Assembly: GCA_946407015.1 (NCBI GenBank)
Contig: CAMJML010000006.1
Coordinates: forward strand, 1-64,000
Source: an uncultured Selenomonadales bacterium
GTDB lineage: Bacteria; Bacillota; Negativicutes; DSM-1736; Dendrosporobacteraceae
Length of the DNA: 64,000 nucleotides
Reading direction: 5' to 3'
The stretch's first letter is position 1. Every line of letters begins with the position of its first letter. Shown in pieces: positions 1-8,301 of the stretch. The position numbers and the translations under genes are program-made. The notes under the pieces are model-generated. The model saw nothing but the letters and a program-made list of their open reading frames with translations. It did not search any database and was not told the DNA's origin.

Positions 1-2
1 AA

Positions 3-79
3 TGGCGACCCGGATGGGACTCGAACCCACGACCTCCGCCGTGACAGGGCGGCATTCTAACCAACTAAACTACCGGGCC
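3..79 (-). tRNA. tRNA-Asp (anticodon GTC)
   Basis: The minus strand folds into a full cloverleaf. The 7-bp acceptor stem pairs GGCCCGG with CCGGGTC, the anticodon loop is CTGTCAC (anticodon GTC), the T arm contains GGTTCGAGTCC, and a CCA end is encoded. It is the last of four tRNAs in the transcription order Lys-Glu-Val-Asp, with spacers of only about 5 nt, so the four are probably cut from one transcript. Confidence 0.97.
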
Positions 80-84
80 GTATT

Positions 85-160
<76 letters not shown>

Positions 161-166
161 GTATGT

Positions 167-241
167 TGGTGACCCGTGGGGGAATCGAACCCCCGATACC
201 GCCGTGAAAGGGCGGTGTCTTAACCGCTTGACCAACGGGCC
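167..241 (-). tRNA. tRNA-Glu (anticodon TTC)
   Basis: A complete minus-strand cloverleaf. The acceptor stem is GGCCCGT / ACGGGTC, the anticodon loop is CTTTCAC (anticodon TTC), the T arm contains GGTTCGATTCC, and CCA is encoded. Second gene of the cluster. Confidence 0.97.
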
Positions 242-246
242 ACAAA

Positions 247-322
247 TGGTGATCCACGATGGACTCGAACCATCGACACCCTGATTAAAAGTCAGGTGCT
301 CTACCAACTGAGCTAGTGGATC
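247..322 (-). tRNA. tRNA-Lys (anticodon TTT)
   Basis: A complete minus-strand cloverleaf. The acceptor stem is GATCCAC / GTGGATC, the anticodon stem-loop is CCTGA-CTTTTAA-TCAGG (anticodon TTT), and CCA is encoded. It is the first tRNA after the promoter at 341-369. Confidence 0.97.
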
Positions 323-340
323 GTGTTCTCACAAGATAAG

Positions 341-369
341 ATTATAGATGATTCAACCAGGCTTGTCAA
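341..369 (-). promoter_or_regulatory. Sigma-A promoter of the tRNA cluster
   Basis: On the minus strand TTGACA (369-364) and TATAAT (346-341) are separated by exactly 17 bp, a perfect match to the housekeeping consensus. Transcription would begin near 335, just ahead of tRNA-Lys. The promoter sits between the AEC carrier gene stop and the tRNAs. Confidence 0.9.
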
Positions 370-406
370 TGCATTTTATTATTTACCTAATTTTACCACA
401 CTCATA

Positions 407-1336
407 CTAGCTTAGCAGCCAATAGAGGCAGGGATATACGAGCAGCAAATAAACGGTGGTCGTGAAGACAAAGGCGGCCATGACCAAATGGATATTGAGA
501 TCATGCAGCCGTACGACCAGCACGGCATTAATGGCGGTTGGCGCTGCGGCCAAAATCAATAAGCTATGCAGCATCAAAGGATCATGAATCACCAGACTGG
601 CCACTCCGTAGATGCAAAGCGGCGTCAGGACAAACTTGATCACAGCAATGACAGCGGCAGCAACCCAGTGCTGCCTGATTTCAGTAAAATCCAGAGAATG
701 TCCCACCGGAAGCAAGGTCATCCAGGCACTTAGGTGCAGCAGCCCATTGGCCAGATCACGGCAAAAATCCGGCCGCGGCAGCCCGCTGTATTGCAGCAGC
801 AGTCCGACAGCCATGCCGACTACCGTCAGCTGATTGCGGCTAAACAGGACAGCTGCCCAGGAAACCGTGCCGGCGCTGCTGTCCAGTGCATAATAGCGGG
901 CTAACGGAAAACAAAACAAGAACAAAATCACATTCTGAAAGAGAACGGTAAGTTGAACATAAGCAAAGCCCTGTTCACCATAAAGCAAAAAAACCGATAT
1001 TCCACCCAAAGTCAGCAGGTTGGATAGCATGCCGGCTAAAATAAAGCTGCCGCAATCAGCCCGGTTAAAGCACTGACGACGGCTAAACCCCAGCGAAAAT
1101 ACTCCCGGTACAATATGAAGTAGCACGCCGAACACCGGCAGCCAGGCCAGCTTCCAATCCACGGTGAGAACCCAGAAGCTGAAGATGGCCAGTAAGGGAA
1201 ATAAAACCACAAAACTGCCTTCAATCATATGGTCAAAATTTCTCCGGGCCAAAGCTGTCCGCCTAAGCAAATAACCAACGCCCAGTGGAGCAATCAAGTC
1301 ACCAACAAAGTAACTTGCCTGAAATGCCGCGTCCAC
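407..1336 (-). CDS. AEC-family (auxin efflux carrier-like) permease
   Basis: A 309-residue, very hydrophobic protein with about ten predicted membrane segments and the two-half layout of AEC carriers. The C-terminal half carries the LILAAAPTAINAVLV segment; a proline/asparagine-containing helix of this kind is typical of the family. AEC members in anaerobes often move malate, malonate or other carboxylates, but the substrate cannot be read from the sequence. It follows the small sensor protein by about 43 nt and may be the last gene of the 2-oxo acid dehydrogenase operon, which would fit transport of that pathway's substrate or product. Family assignment is fairly firm; the role is inference. 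Confidence 0.75.
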   Translation of the reverse strand: MDAAFQASYFVGDLIAPLGVGYLLRRTALARRNFDHMIEGSFVVLFPLLAIFSFWVLTVDWKLAWLPVFGVLLHIVPGVFSLGFSRRQCFNRADCGSFILAGMLSNLLTLGGISVFLLYGEQGFAYVQLTVLFQNVILFLFCFPLARYYALDSSAGTVSWAAVLFSRNQLTVVGMAVGLLLQYSGLPRPDFCRDLANGLLHLSAWMTLLPVGHSLDFTEIRQHWVAAAVIAVIKFVLTPLCIYGVASLVIHDPLMLHSLLILAAAPTAINAVLVVRLHDLNIHLVMAAFVFTTTVYLLLVYPCLYWLLS

Positions 1337-1379
1337 AACATCCCGCCTTCCAAGGTAAAAACAATCGCGATAAGTCCGG

Positions 1380-1847
1380 TTACTCCTCAGCAGGTTTGGA
1401 ATCGGCCAGCAGGCGGCTTAACAAAGCAATTTCGTGAGTTTGAACAAATACTTCCTCAACCGTCCCGGCGATTATCGCCATGCTTTTGTCCAGTTCATTC
1501 GATATCCGTTTGATTTCCTCCTGCAATTCGGCCGACTGAATGACAACCACGGCACCCACAACCCGCCGGTTGTCATCATGAACCGGATTGGCAATGGCAA
1601 TAAAGGGAATCCCATGCAGCGTTTCCGGCATCCGCCTGATAATCCGGGTATTCTCCTGGATAGCGGCATAAGCCGCCATTTCCGGCTTCAAAGGCAGCCC
1701 CGGCCGAATGTGAAGATCTTGTTCATAAGCCGGCTTATAATACAGGACTTTTTCAAGATCGGTAATACAAATCCCGCTATCCTCCAAGACCATTTCATTA
1801 AAAAAAGGAGCAATGGCCAGTAAGTGAGCTAGTAATCCTTGCTGCAT
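1380..1847 (-). CDS. Stand-alone sensor domain resembling the N-terminus of soluble chemoreceptors
   Basis: The product is 155 residues. The start is the ATG at 1847, which has GGGAGG about 8 nt upstream and overlaps the end of lipA by 19 nt; an upstream in-frame ATG at 1886 lacks support. The sequence (ICITDLEKVLYYKP near the N-terminus, PFIAIANPVHDDN and RRVVGAVVVIQS in the middle, then a helix ending in TVEEVFVQTHEIALLSR) resembles the ligand-sensing half of soluble methyl-accepting proteins of Firmicutes. The protein stops just where the signalling helix bundle would begin. It has no membrane segment. It could be a free sensor or adaptor, or a truncated chemoreceptor. Function unknown. 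Confidence 0.6.
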   Translation of the reverse strand: MQQGLLAHLLAIAPFFNEMVLEDSGICITDLEKVLYYKPAYEQDLHIRPGLPLKPEMAAYAAIQENTRIIRRMPETLHGIPFIAIANPVHDDNRRVVGAVVVIQSAELQEEIKRISNELDKSMAIIAGTVEEVFVQTHEIALLSRLLADSKPAEE

Positions 1848-2725
1848 GATTGCAACCTCCCAGCATTCGTTTTTGCGGCTGTCCAAAATTCTGCGGCCTG
1901 ATAAGAACTGCGTACCAGCGGCCCGGATGCCACCTGCGTAAAACCAATCTGCTCAGCCAGCGCCGCATAGTTGGCAAATTGATCAGGATGAACGAACTTA
2001 GCTACCGCCATATGGCTGGCCGATGGACGCAAATACTGGCCAATGGTGAGCATGGTGACACCGGCTGCCCATAAATCGTGCAGCACCGCAATGACCTCTT
2101 CCTCACTTTCACCCAGTCCTACCATCAAACCGCTTTTTATCATTCCCCCGTGCCCGGCAGCCTGACGCAAAACCGCCAGAGAGCGCCGGTAATCGGCAGC
2201 CGGCCTGACGGTAGGATACAGCCTGGGCACGGTTTCAATATTGTGGTTAAAAACCTCAGGCCTTTCGTATAGCACCTGGGCTGCGGCAGCCTGGCAGCCC
2301 TGAAAATCCGGAACCAGTACCTCGACCGAAAGTTCCGGCAGTTCAGCATGCAGCCGGCGGATACAGGCTGCAAAATGCGCTGCCCCGCCATCCGGCAGAT
2401 CGTCCCGGCTTACCGAAGTAATGACCACATGCCGCAGCCCCAGTTCCTTGGCAGCGGCCGTCAGCTGCGCCGGTTCCTCCGGATCGGGGGCAGCCAGCAG
2501 GCCGCCCGGCACGGCACAAAACCGGCAGGCCCGCGTACATACGCCGCCCAGGATTAAGAAGGTAGCCGTGCCGCTGCCGTAGCAATGGCCGATGTTTGGA
2601 CAGGCTGCACTGCGGCAGACGGTACGAAGGTTATGCTGCCGGATAACCTGACTAACCGGCCCCTGCCCGCCATCGCCCGGCAGGCGTACCTTTAACCATT
2701 CAGGAAAAACTTGCTGACTACTCAT
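1829..2725 (-). CDS. lipA: Lipoyl synthase LipA
   Basis: A radical-SAM enzyme that inserts two sulfurs into octanoyl groups on E2 or GcvH to make lipoate. The 298-residue product has both cluster signatures: the auxiliary 4Fe-4S set C-x4-C-x5-C (CRSAACPNIGHC, near residue 40) and the radical-SAM C-x3-C-x2-C (CTRACRFC). The start is the ATG at 2725, which overlaps the lipB stop as ATGA and has a GGAGGAGGGCAGGAG ribosome site. Placement after lpd and lipB in the 2-oxo acid dehydrogenase operon means the complex is made together with its own lipoylation enzymes. Confidence 0.95.
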   Translation of the reverse strand: MSSQQVFPEWLKVRLPGDGGQGPVSQVIRQHNLRTVCRSAACPNIGHCYGSGTATFLILGGVCTRACRFCAVPGGLLAAPDPEEPAQLTAAAKELGLRHVVITSVSRDDLPDGGAAHFAACIRRLHAELPELSVEVLVPDFQGCQAAAAQVLYERPEVFNHNIETVPRLYPTVRPAADYRRSLAVLRQAAGHGGMIKSGLMVGLGESEEEVIAVLHDLWAAGVTMLTIGQYLRPSASHMAVAKFVHPDQFANYAALAEQIGFTQVASGPLVRSSYQAAEFWTAAKTNAGRLQSCSKDY

Positions 2726-3384
2726 CTCCTGCCCTCCTCCACGCTCACCTGGCATTGAAACACCGCTCCGAATTCTTCCGCAACAGCGGGTATTAAATCA
2801 GCCGCATGCAGCGCCAATCCCTGCCGGCTTAAACTAGTCACCCCGAATGCCTGAATGCCGCACGGGATAATGGCCTGAAACAACGCCAAATCATTCTCAA
2901 CATTTAAGGCAAAGCCGTGGCTGGTCATCCAGCGGCGAACCCCCACGCCGATGGCGGCCACCTTACACTCCTCCAGCCATACCCCGGTATACCGGGCCTT
3001 ACGCCCGCCGCGGCAGCCGTACCGTTGCAGTACCCGGATCAGCAGTTCCTCCAATTGCTCCACATACCAATGCACATCTTTTTGCCAGCGTGCCAGATTC
3101 AGGACCGGATACCCTACCAGCTGCCCGGGATTATGACAGGTTATCGCGCCGCCGCGGCTGCTGTGAACCACTTCGATACCGGCAGCGGCTAACGTACGCC
3201 TGTCGCAAAGGAGCTGCTCCGGTCGCCCTCCCGTGCCGATGGTAATGACCGGATGATGCTCCAGCAAAATCAGGACCCCGTCCCAGGCGCCCTGTTCGAC
3301 CAGCCTGTGTGCCTGGGCTTGAAGCTGCAGTCCGGCTGGATAATCAATCACTCCGGCCTGCCAAAGCAGGCAGCGGGGCTGCAT
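2722..3384 (-). CDS. lipB: Octanoyltransferase LipB
   Basis: Transfers octanoate from acyl carrier protein to lipoyl domains, the first step of lipoate synthesis. The 220-residue product carries the family motif as RGGAITCHNPGQLVGYP, the catalytic lysine region CKVAAIGVGVRRW and the catalytic cysteine in IIPCGI. The motif position usually occupied by tyrosine (VTYHGPGQ) is a cysteine here. The ATG at 3384 overlaps the lpd stop codon; a GTG three bases upstream is an alternative. It overlaps lipA at the other end, so lpd-lipB-lipA is translationally coupled. Confidence 0.93.
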   Translation of the reverse strand: MQPRCLLWQAGVIDYPAGLQLQAQAHRLVEQGAWDGVLILLEHHPVITIGTGGRPEQLLCDRRTLAAAGIEVVHSSRGGAITCHNPGQLVGYPVLNLARWQKDVHWYVEQLEELLIRVLQRYGCRGGRKARYTGVWLEECKVAAIGVGVRRWMTSHGFALNVENDLALFQAIIPCGIQAFGVTSLSRQGLALHAADLIPAVAEEFGAVFQCQVSVEEGRR

Positions 3385-4781
3385 CACCGTGCCCGCGGCG
3401 GCCAGTGGACCGCCAGCCCATTGACGTCCAGCGCTGCCTCAGCCACCGCTTCACCCACGGTCGGATGGGCATGGATGGTGGACACCAGTTCGGTGACTGT
3501 GGCCTCCAGGCGGATAGCCAACGCAGCTTCGGCAATGAGATCGGTCGCGCGCGGTCCTAACAGATGCACACCGAGAATTTCCTGATGCCGGGCGCCCACA
3601 ATGATTTTTATCAAACCTTTACCCCCGTTCTCAATTAAGGCTTTGCCATTCCCGGCCAGGGAAAACCGCCCGACTTGGTAGGCAAGGCCGGCCTTTGCGG
3701 CTTGTTCCTCACTCATTCCTACCGAAGCCAGCTCAGGCTGGGTATAAATGCAAGCCGGAACAATATGGCCCCAATACTCCGTCCGATGCCCCAGCAGGGC
3801 TTCAACGGCCGCTACCCCTTGTGCACTGGCGGCATGAGCCAGCATGGTTTTTCCATTGCAGTCCCCGATGGCATAAATTCCGGGGATATTGGTTTGGAAA
3901 TGGTCATCGGTGAATATCCCGTTCCGGGATGTTCTCACTCCGGCTGCTTCCAGGCCGATTCCGTCCAGCGAAGGCTTGCGCCCGACCGCGACCAAAACGA
4001 CTTCGGCCGCGAAAGACCGTACCTGGCTTTCAGTCTGTGTCTCCACCACCAGCCCGGCTGCGCCGACCTCAATACGCTGAACCCGGGTCTTGGTATAAAA
4101 AGCGACTCCCTGCCCGGCCATTTCCTGCTGCAAGACTGCAGCTACTTCGCGGTCCAGGCCCGGCAGCACCTGATCCTGCAGCTCAACCACCGTCACCGTG
4201 CTGCCCAGTGCCCCATATAAGGCTGCAAATTCCAAACCGATGACCCCGCCGCCTATGATCAGCAGCGATTTAGGAATTTGTTTGAGTTCCAGCGCCTGTG
4301 TACTATCCACTACCCCCGGCAGCCCGGCACCGGGTATGGGCAGACCGGCCGGTTCTGAACCCACGGCGATAACAATACCGTCCGCTTGAAGCCGCTGCTC
4401 TTGACCGCCGGCCAGCACAGCGACGGTGCCAGCATCCAGCAGCCGGGCTTTTCCCTGATAGGTGGTGATACTATTCGCCTTTAACAGCCCGCCGATACCG
4501 GTGACCAGCCGTCCAACAATCCCTTGCTTGTGGCGCAAGACGGCCGGCCAGTCGAGCTGAACCCCCTCAACCTGAATCCCCCATTCGGAACTTTTTTGGA
4601 TGGCCCGGAACAATTCGGCACTGTGCAGCATCGCTTTGGTCGGAATGCAGCCCCGATTCAGGCAAGTGCCGCCCAGTTTGTCTTGTTCAACCAGACTGAC
4701 CGTCGCCCCCAGCTGGGCGGCCCGAATGGCGGCAACATAACCGCCCGGGCCACCCCCGATAATCACAATCCGCTTGTTCAT
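3384..4781 (-). CDS. lpdA: Dihydrolipoamide dehydrogenase (E3)
   Basis: FAD enzyme that reoxidises the dihydrolipoyl arm of E2 and passes electrons to NAD+. The 465-residue product has the N-terminal dinucleotide fold (IIGGGPGG), the redox disulfide GGTCLNRGCIPTK, a second nucleotide-binding fold (LLIIGGGVIGLEFA), the GDCNG flavin motif and the C-terminal HAHPTVGE with the catalytic His-Glu pair. The start is taken as the ATG at 4781, nine bases after GGGGGA; a GTG at 4790 is also possible. It lies 24 nt after the E2 gene and is probably dedicated to this complex. Confidence 0.95.
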   Translation of the reverse strand: MNKRIVIIGGGPGGYVAAIRAAQLGATVSLVEQDKLGGTCLNRGCIPTKAMLHSAELFRAIQKSSEWGIQVEGVQLDWPAVLRHKQGIVGRLVTGIGGLLKANSITTYQGKARLLDAGTVAVLAGGQEQRLQADGIVIAVGSEPAGLPIPGAGLPGVVDSTQALELKQIPKSLLIIGGGVIGLEFAALYGALGSTVTVVELQDQVLPGLDREVAAVLQQEMAGQGVAFYTKTRVQRIEVGAAGLVVETQTESQVRSFAAEVVLVAVGRKPSLDGIGLEAAGVRTSRNGIFTDDHFQTNIPGIYAIGDCNGKTMLAHAASAQGVAAVEALLGHRTEYWGHIVPACIYTQPELASVGMSEEQAAKAGLAYQVGRFSLAGNGKALIENGGKGLIKIIVGARHQEILGVHLLGPRATDLIAEAALAIRLEATVTELVSTIHAHPTVGEAVAEAALDVNGLAVHWPPRAR

Positions 4782-4805
4782 TCCATTCACTCCCCCTGCT
4801 CGGAC

Positions 4806-6098
4806 TCAGTTCAGCAGCAGCAACGGATTCTCCAGCAAAGCTTTCAGTCTCGCCAGGAATTTTGCAGCAACTGCCCCGTCAATCAACCGGTGGTCAAATG
4901 ACAGGCATAAGTTCATCATCGGCCGAACGAGCACTTGCCCGTCCACGGCAACCGGCATTTCCTGGATTCTGCATATGCCCAGTATCGCTGATTCCGGCGG
5001 ATTAATCACCGGAGTAAACCAATCCACGCCAAACATGCCTAAGTTGGTGATGGTAAAGACACCGCCGCTAATTTCGTCAGGCAGCAGGCCGCCCTGACGC
5101 GCCCGGCTGCTCAAGTCCCGGATTTGCCGGTGAATAGCGCTAAAACCCAGGCGGTCGGCATAACGGATGACCGGAACAATCAGCCCGTCATCCAGGGCTA
5201 CGGCAATTCCAATATGAACGCCTGCCGCCATTTTGATGTCATTCCCGACAAGTGAAGCGGTCATAACCGGATATTCTTTTAAGGCCATCGCGGTACATTT
5301 AACAAGGATATCGGTAAAAGAGTATTTCTCGTCCGGTGCTTGCGCCAGTTGCTGACGCAGTTGGTTGATTGCCGCCATATCGACCGCCATGGTCAGGGTG
5401 ACATGCGGAGCGGTATGCCAGCTTAGGCTCATGCGTTCGGCAATGACTTTGCGCATTCCGCTTAACGGATGCGTGACTCCATCCGGACTTGGCTGAGCCT
5501 GAGCCGCGGCCAGCACATCGGCACTCATAATCCGGTCCGGTTTCTGAAGGGAGGCAAGGTCAATGCCTTGCTCAGCCGCCAGCTTCACCGCCAATGGACT
5601 GGCCTTTGGCTTGGTCTGGACATGTTCTACATAACGCTGAACGTCCCGCTCTACTATTCTGCCGGCCGGTCCGGTTGCCGTAACCAGCGTCAGATCCACC
5701 TGGTGCTGCCGGGCCAGCTTTTTAGCGGCCGGAGAGGCTTTAATCCCGCTTTGAACCGGCCCGGAACAAAGGGGCTGGCATTCCGTCCCCTGGCTGCATA
5801 CAGGTGCCCCGGCAGCAGCCTGTTCCACCTGGAGCTGGCTCTGTTCGGCTTCGCCCGGCTGCCCGATAACGCCGATTACGCTGGTTACCGGGGCGCTGCA
5901 GCCTTCCTGGCAGGCAATTGAAAGCAGCAAACCCTCTCGGGGGGCTTCAATTTGGCCGCCGATTTTATCGGTCGTAATTTCTACCAGCACTTCGCCTTTT
6001 GCCACTGATTCGCCCACGGCTTTAAACCATTTGACAACCGTTCCCTCGGTCATCGTCAGTCCGAGTTGCGGCATGATGATATTGGTCGCCACATGCAT
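4806..6098 (-). CDS. acoC: 2-oxo acid dehydrogenase E2, dihydrolipoamide acyltransferase (AcoC type)
   Basis: Core acyltransferase of the complex, 430 residues. There is one N-terminal lipoyl domain with the modified lysine in ITTDKIGG (Lys45). Two E1/E3-binding-like segments follow (KASPAAKKLA near residue 120 and KASPLAVKLA near 165). The catalytic domain ends with SFDHRLIDGAVAAKF, which carries the HxxxDG active site. The ribosome site AAGGAGG is ideal. The gene lies between the MFS carrier and E3. The choice of acetoin over pyruvate or branched-chain acids is inferred from the AcoR-type activator, not from E2 itself. Confidence 0.88.
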   Translation of the reverse strand: MHVATNIIMPQLGLTMTEGTVVKWFKAVGESVAKGEVLVEITTDKIGGQIEAPREGLLLSIACQEGCSAPVTSVIGVIGQPGEAEQSQLQVEQAAAGAPVCSQGTECQPLCSGPVQSGIKASPAAKKLARQHQVDLTLVTATGPAGRIVERDVQRYVEHVQTKPKASPLAVKLAAEQGIDLASLQKPDRIMSADVLAAAQAQPSPDGVTHPLSGMRKVIAERMSLSWHTAPHVTLTMAVDMAAINQLRQQLAQAPDEKYSFTDILVKCTAMALKEYPVMTASLVGNDIKMAAGVHIGIAVALDDGLIVPVIRYADRLGFSAIHRQIRDLSSRARQGGLLPDEISGGVFTITNLGMFGVDWFTPVINPPESAILGICRIQEMPVAVDGQVLVRPMMNLCLSFDHRLIDGAVAAKFLARLKALLENPLLLLN

Positions 6099-6197
6099 AC
6101 CTCCTTGTCACTGGCGGAAGATGTCTCACTGTTACAACCCAGGAATCCAGTGCCTGCGTGAGCCTGCCAGCCTATTGATCACCACCAGGGGTGATGA

Positions 6198-7487
6198 CTA
6201 TTGATCCGAATGGGTCGGCACATTCTTCCGCAGGGTCAAAATCAGCAGACCGGCAACAGCCAGTGAAAAAGCAAGATAGACATAAGCCCATTGGAAGGAG
6301 CCGGTCAAATCCTTGATAAATCCGGTTAGATAGGGCCCTACCCAGCCGCCGGTATTGCCGACCGAGTTAATCAACCCTACGGCTCCGGCAGCGGCCGGTC
6401 CGGACAGGAAGGTCGTGGGATAGCTCCACCAAACGCCCATTCCCACATACACCCCGATGCAGCTGACGCAAACCAGCACCAGACTCATGAACGGATCGGT
6501 GACAAACGGCCCCATGCCCATCCCGAAAGCCCCAATAAACATTGGTATGGCGACATGCCAACGCTTTTCACCGGTACGGGATGAGGAATTTCCAACCAGA
6601 ATAAAAGCGATTAAGGTGATCGTCATCGGAATTACAATGACCCAGCCGATCGCGGCGTTGGACCAGCCGGATACTGATTTAAGTACGGTCGGCATCCAGA
6701 AGTTAAAACCCCAAAAGCCGGTAATCCACATAAAATAAATCAGGCAAAGTTTGAGCACTTCCTTATCCCGGAAAGCCTGCCAGACCGTATACTTTTTGGC
6801 CGAATTTTTCTTGGCGACCTCTTCTTCATACTGCCGGGTCAGCAGTTCCTTTTCTTCCCGGGTCAGCCATTTGGCATCCTTGGGCCAGTCGGCCAGCCAA
6901 TACAGCAGGATAATCCCGAACAGCACAGCCGGAATGGCTTCAAGAAAAAATAAGACCTGCCAGCCCTTCAGGCCAAACATCGGCATGCCCAGCAGCCAGC
7001 CGGCCAGCGGTGACCCAATAATAGCCGCCACCAGTAAAGAAGTCAGCATGATGGAGATAGCCTGCGGCCGCTCATTCGCGTCAAACCAGCGCGGCATAAT
7101 GACCGCGTACACCACCGGATAAAAGCTGGCTTCTGCCGCTCCCAGCAAAAAGCGGTACAGATAGAATTGCCACTCGGTGGTCATGAAGGCCATGAGGCCG
7201 CACACAATACCCCAGCTGATCATAATCCGGGCCACCCAGATCCGGGGGCTCCATTTGGCGGCAATCAGGGCTCCCGGAACTTCAAACAGAATATAACCTA
7301 AGAAGAAAATTCCGGCGCCCATCCCGAAGACCTGGGCGGTAAACCCCATATCCTTATTCATGGTGAGGGCGGCATAGGCGACATTGACCCGGTCCAAAAA
7401 GGCAATGACTGAGGCAATAAACAAAGGCACCACAATATGTACATACTTCCGGTACTTCAGGCTTCCCTTAACAGCCGAACTGGTCAT
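6198..7487 (-). CDS. MFS transporter, anion:cation symporter (ACS) family
   Basis: A 429-residue major facilitator protein with about twelve membrane segments and a charged central loop (residues ~205-235). The first segment (FLDRVNVAYAAL) is typical of ACS-family carriers for organic acids such as glucarate, phthalate and hydroxyphenylacetate. GGAGG lies just ahead of the ATG. It is embedded between the SDR and E2 genes of the dehydrogenase operon, so it probably imports the substrate or its precursor. If ACS is correct the substrate should be an organic anion, which is not obvious for neutral acetoin. Confidence 0.85.
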   Translation of the reverse strand: MTSSAVKGSLKYRKYVHIVVPLFIASVIAFLDRVNVAYAALTMNKDMGFTAQVFGMGAGIFFLGYILFEVPGALIAAKWSPRIWVARIMISWGIVCGLMAFMTTEWQFYLYRFLLGAAEASFYPVVYAVIMPRWFDANERPQAISIMLTSLLVAAIIGSPLAGWLLGMPMFGLKGWQVLFFLEAIPAVLFGIILLYWLADWPKDAKWLTREEKELLTRQYEEEVAKKNSAKKYTVWQAFRDKEVLKLCLIYFMWITGFWGFNFWMPTVLKSVSGWSNAAIGWVIVIPMTITLIAFILVGNSSSRTGEKRWHVAIPMFIGAFGMGMGPFVTDPFMSLVLVCVSCIGVYVGMGVWWSYPTTFLSGPAAAGAVGLINSVGNTGGWVGPYLTGFIKDLTGSFQWAYVYLAFSLAVAGLLILTLRKNVPTHSDQ

Positions 7488-7538
7488 TATTTTCCCTCCT
7501 TCTTCTCATGACGACTGTTCTCTCATTCCCTGTAAGCG

Positions 7539-8285
7539 TTAATCCATCATCAGCCCCCCATCAACATCCATAATCTCACCGACGATAAAGGACGCCTGGT
7601 CGGATACCAGAAAGCAGGCTGCCGCTGCCACTTCCTCCGCTTTTGCCGCCCGCTTGAGCGGGATCTGCCCTAAGATGGCTTGCCGCTGTTCATCAGACAG
7701 GCCGGACGTCATCTGCGTATCGGTTAAAGCCGGTGTCAGGGCATTGACGATAATCCCGTGAGGAGCGGCTTCCCGCGCCAGACTTTTGGTAAAAGCAATC
7801 ACCGCGCCCTTGGAAGCGGCATAGCAGGAGTTGCCCAGCAGGCCTCCGCCCCGCTTTCCGGCCACCGAGGCCATATTGAGTATCCAGCCCTGCCGCCGGG
7901 CCATCATCAAAGGCAGCACGGCCCGGCAGGTTAGGAAGACTCCTTTGACATTAATCTGCATCACCTTTTCCCAAGCGCTCTCTGTAATGGCGGTCACCGG
8001 CCCGGTTTGCACAATTCCGGCATTATTGATGAGTACATCAATCTGCCCGTACGCGGCCAGGCTTTGCTCCATCAGCGCAGCCACGTCTTGCTCACGGCTG
8101 ACATCCACGGCCACCGCAATGGCCTGCCCGCCGGCAGCCGCGACCTGATCAGCAGCCGCCTGCGCCTTGGCCTGCTGCACATCGCCAATCACCACCGCAG
8201 CCCCTTCCTGGCTCAACTGACGCACAATGGCCAGCCCGATGCCCTGTGCCCCGCCGGTGACTATAGCCACCCGTTTTTCCGCCAT
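7539..8285 (-). CDS. Short-chain dehydrogenase/reductase, possibly acetoin/diacetyl or 2,3-butanediol type
   Basis: A 248-residue classical SDR. It has the NAD(P) motif TGGAQGIG, the NNAG motif, the catalytic Ser in NMASVAG, the YAASK Tyr-Lys pair near residue 155, and a PALTDTQM substrate-loop region. The start is the ATG at 8285 behind GAGGAGGGG; the longer upstream reading overlaps E1 beta and is unlikely. It lies between E1 beta and the MFS gene. Context suggests interconversion of the dehydrogenase substrate with its alcohol or diketone (for example 2,3-butanediol and acetoin). The sequence alone does not set the substrate, and FabG-like annotation is equally possible. Confidence 0.8.
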   Translation of the reverse strand: MAEKRVAIVTGGAQGIGLAIVRQLSQEGAAVVIGDVQQAKAQAAADQVAAAGGQAIAVAVDVSREQDVAALMEQSLAAYGQIDVLINNAGIVQTGPVTAITESAWEKVMQINVKGVFLTCRAVLPLMMARRQGWILNMASVAGKRGGGLLGNSCYAASKGAVIAFTKSLAREAAPHGIIVNALTPALTDTQMTSGLSDEQRQAILGQIPLKRAAKAEEVAAAACFLVSDQASFIVGEIMDVDGGLMMD

Positions 8286-8301
8286 GCTGCCCCCTCCTCT
8301 C

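Noticed and set aside
612-833. Plus-strand frame inside the AEC carrier gene
   Set aside because: Shadow of a strongly supported minus-strand gene, with no ribosome site and no protein-like composition. The same holds for most other plus-strand frames over genes.
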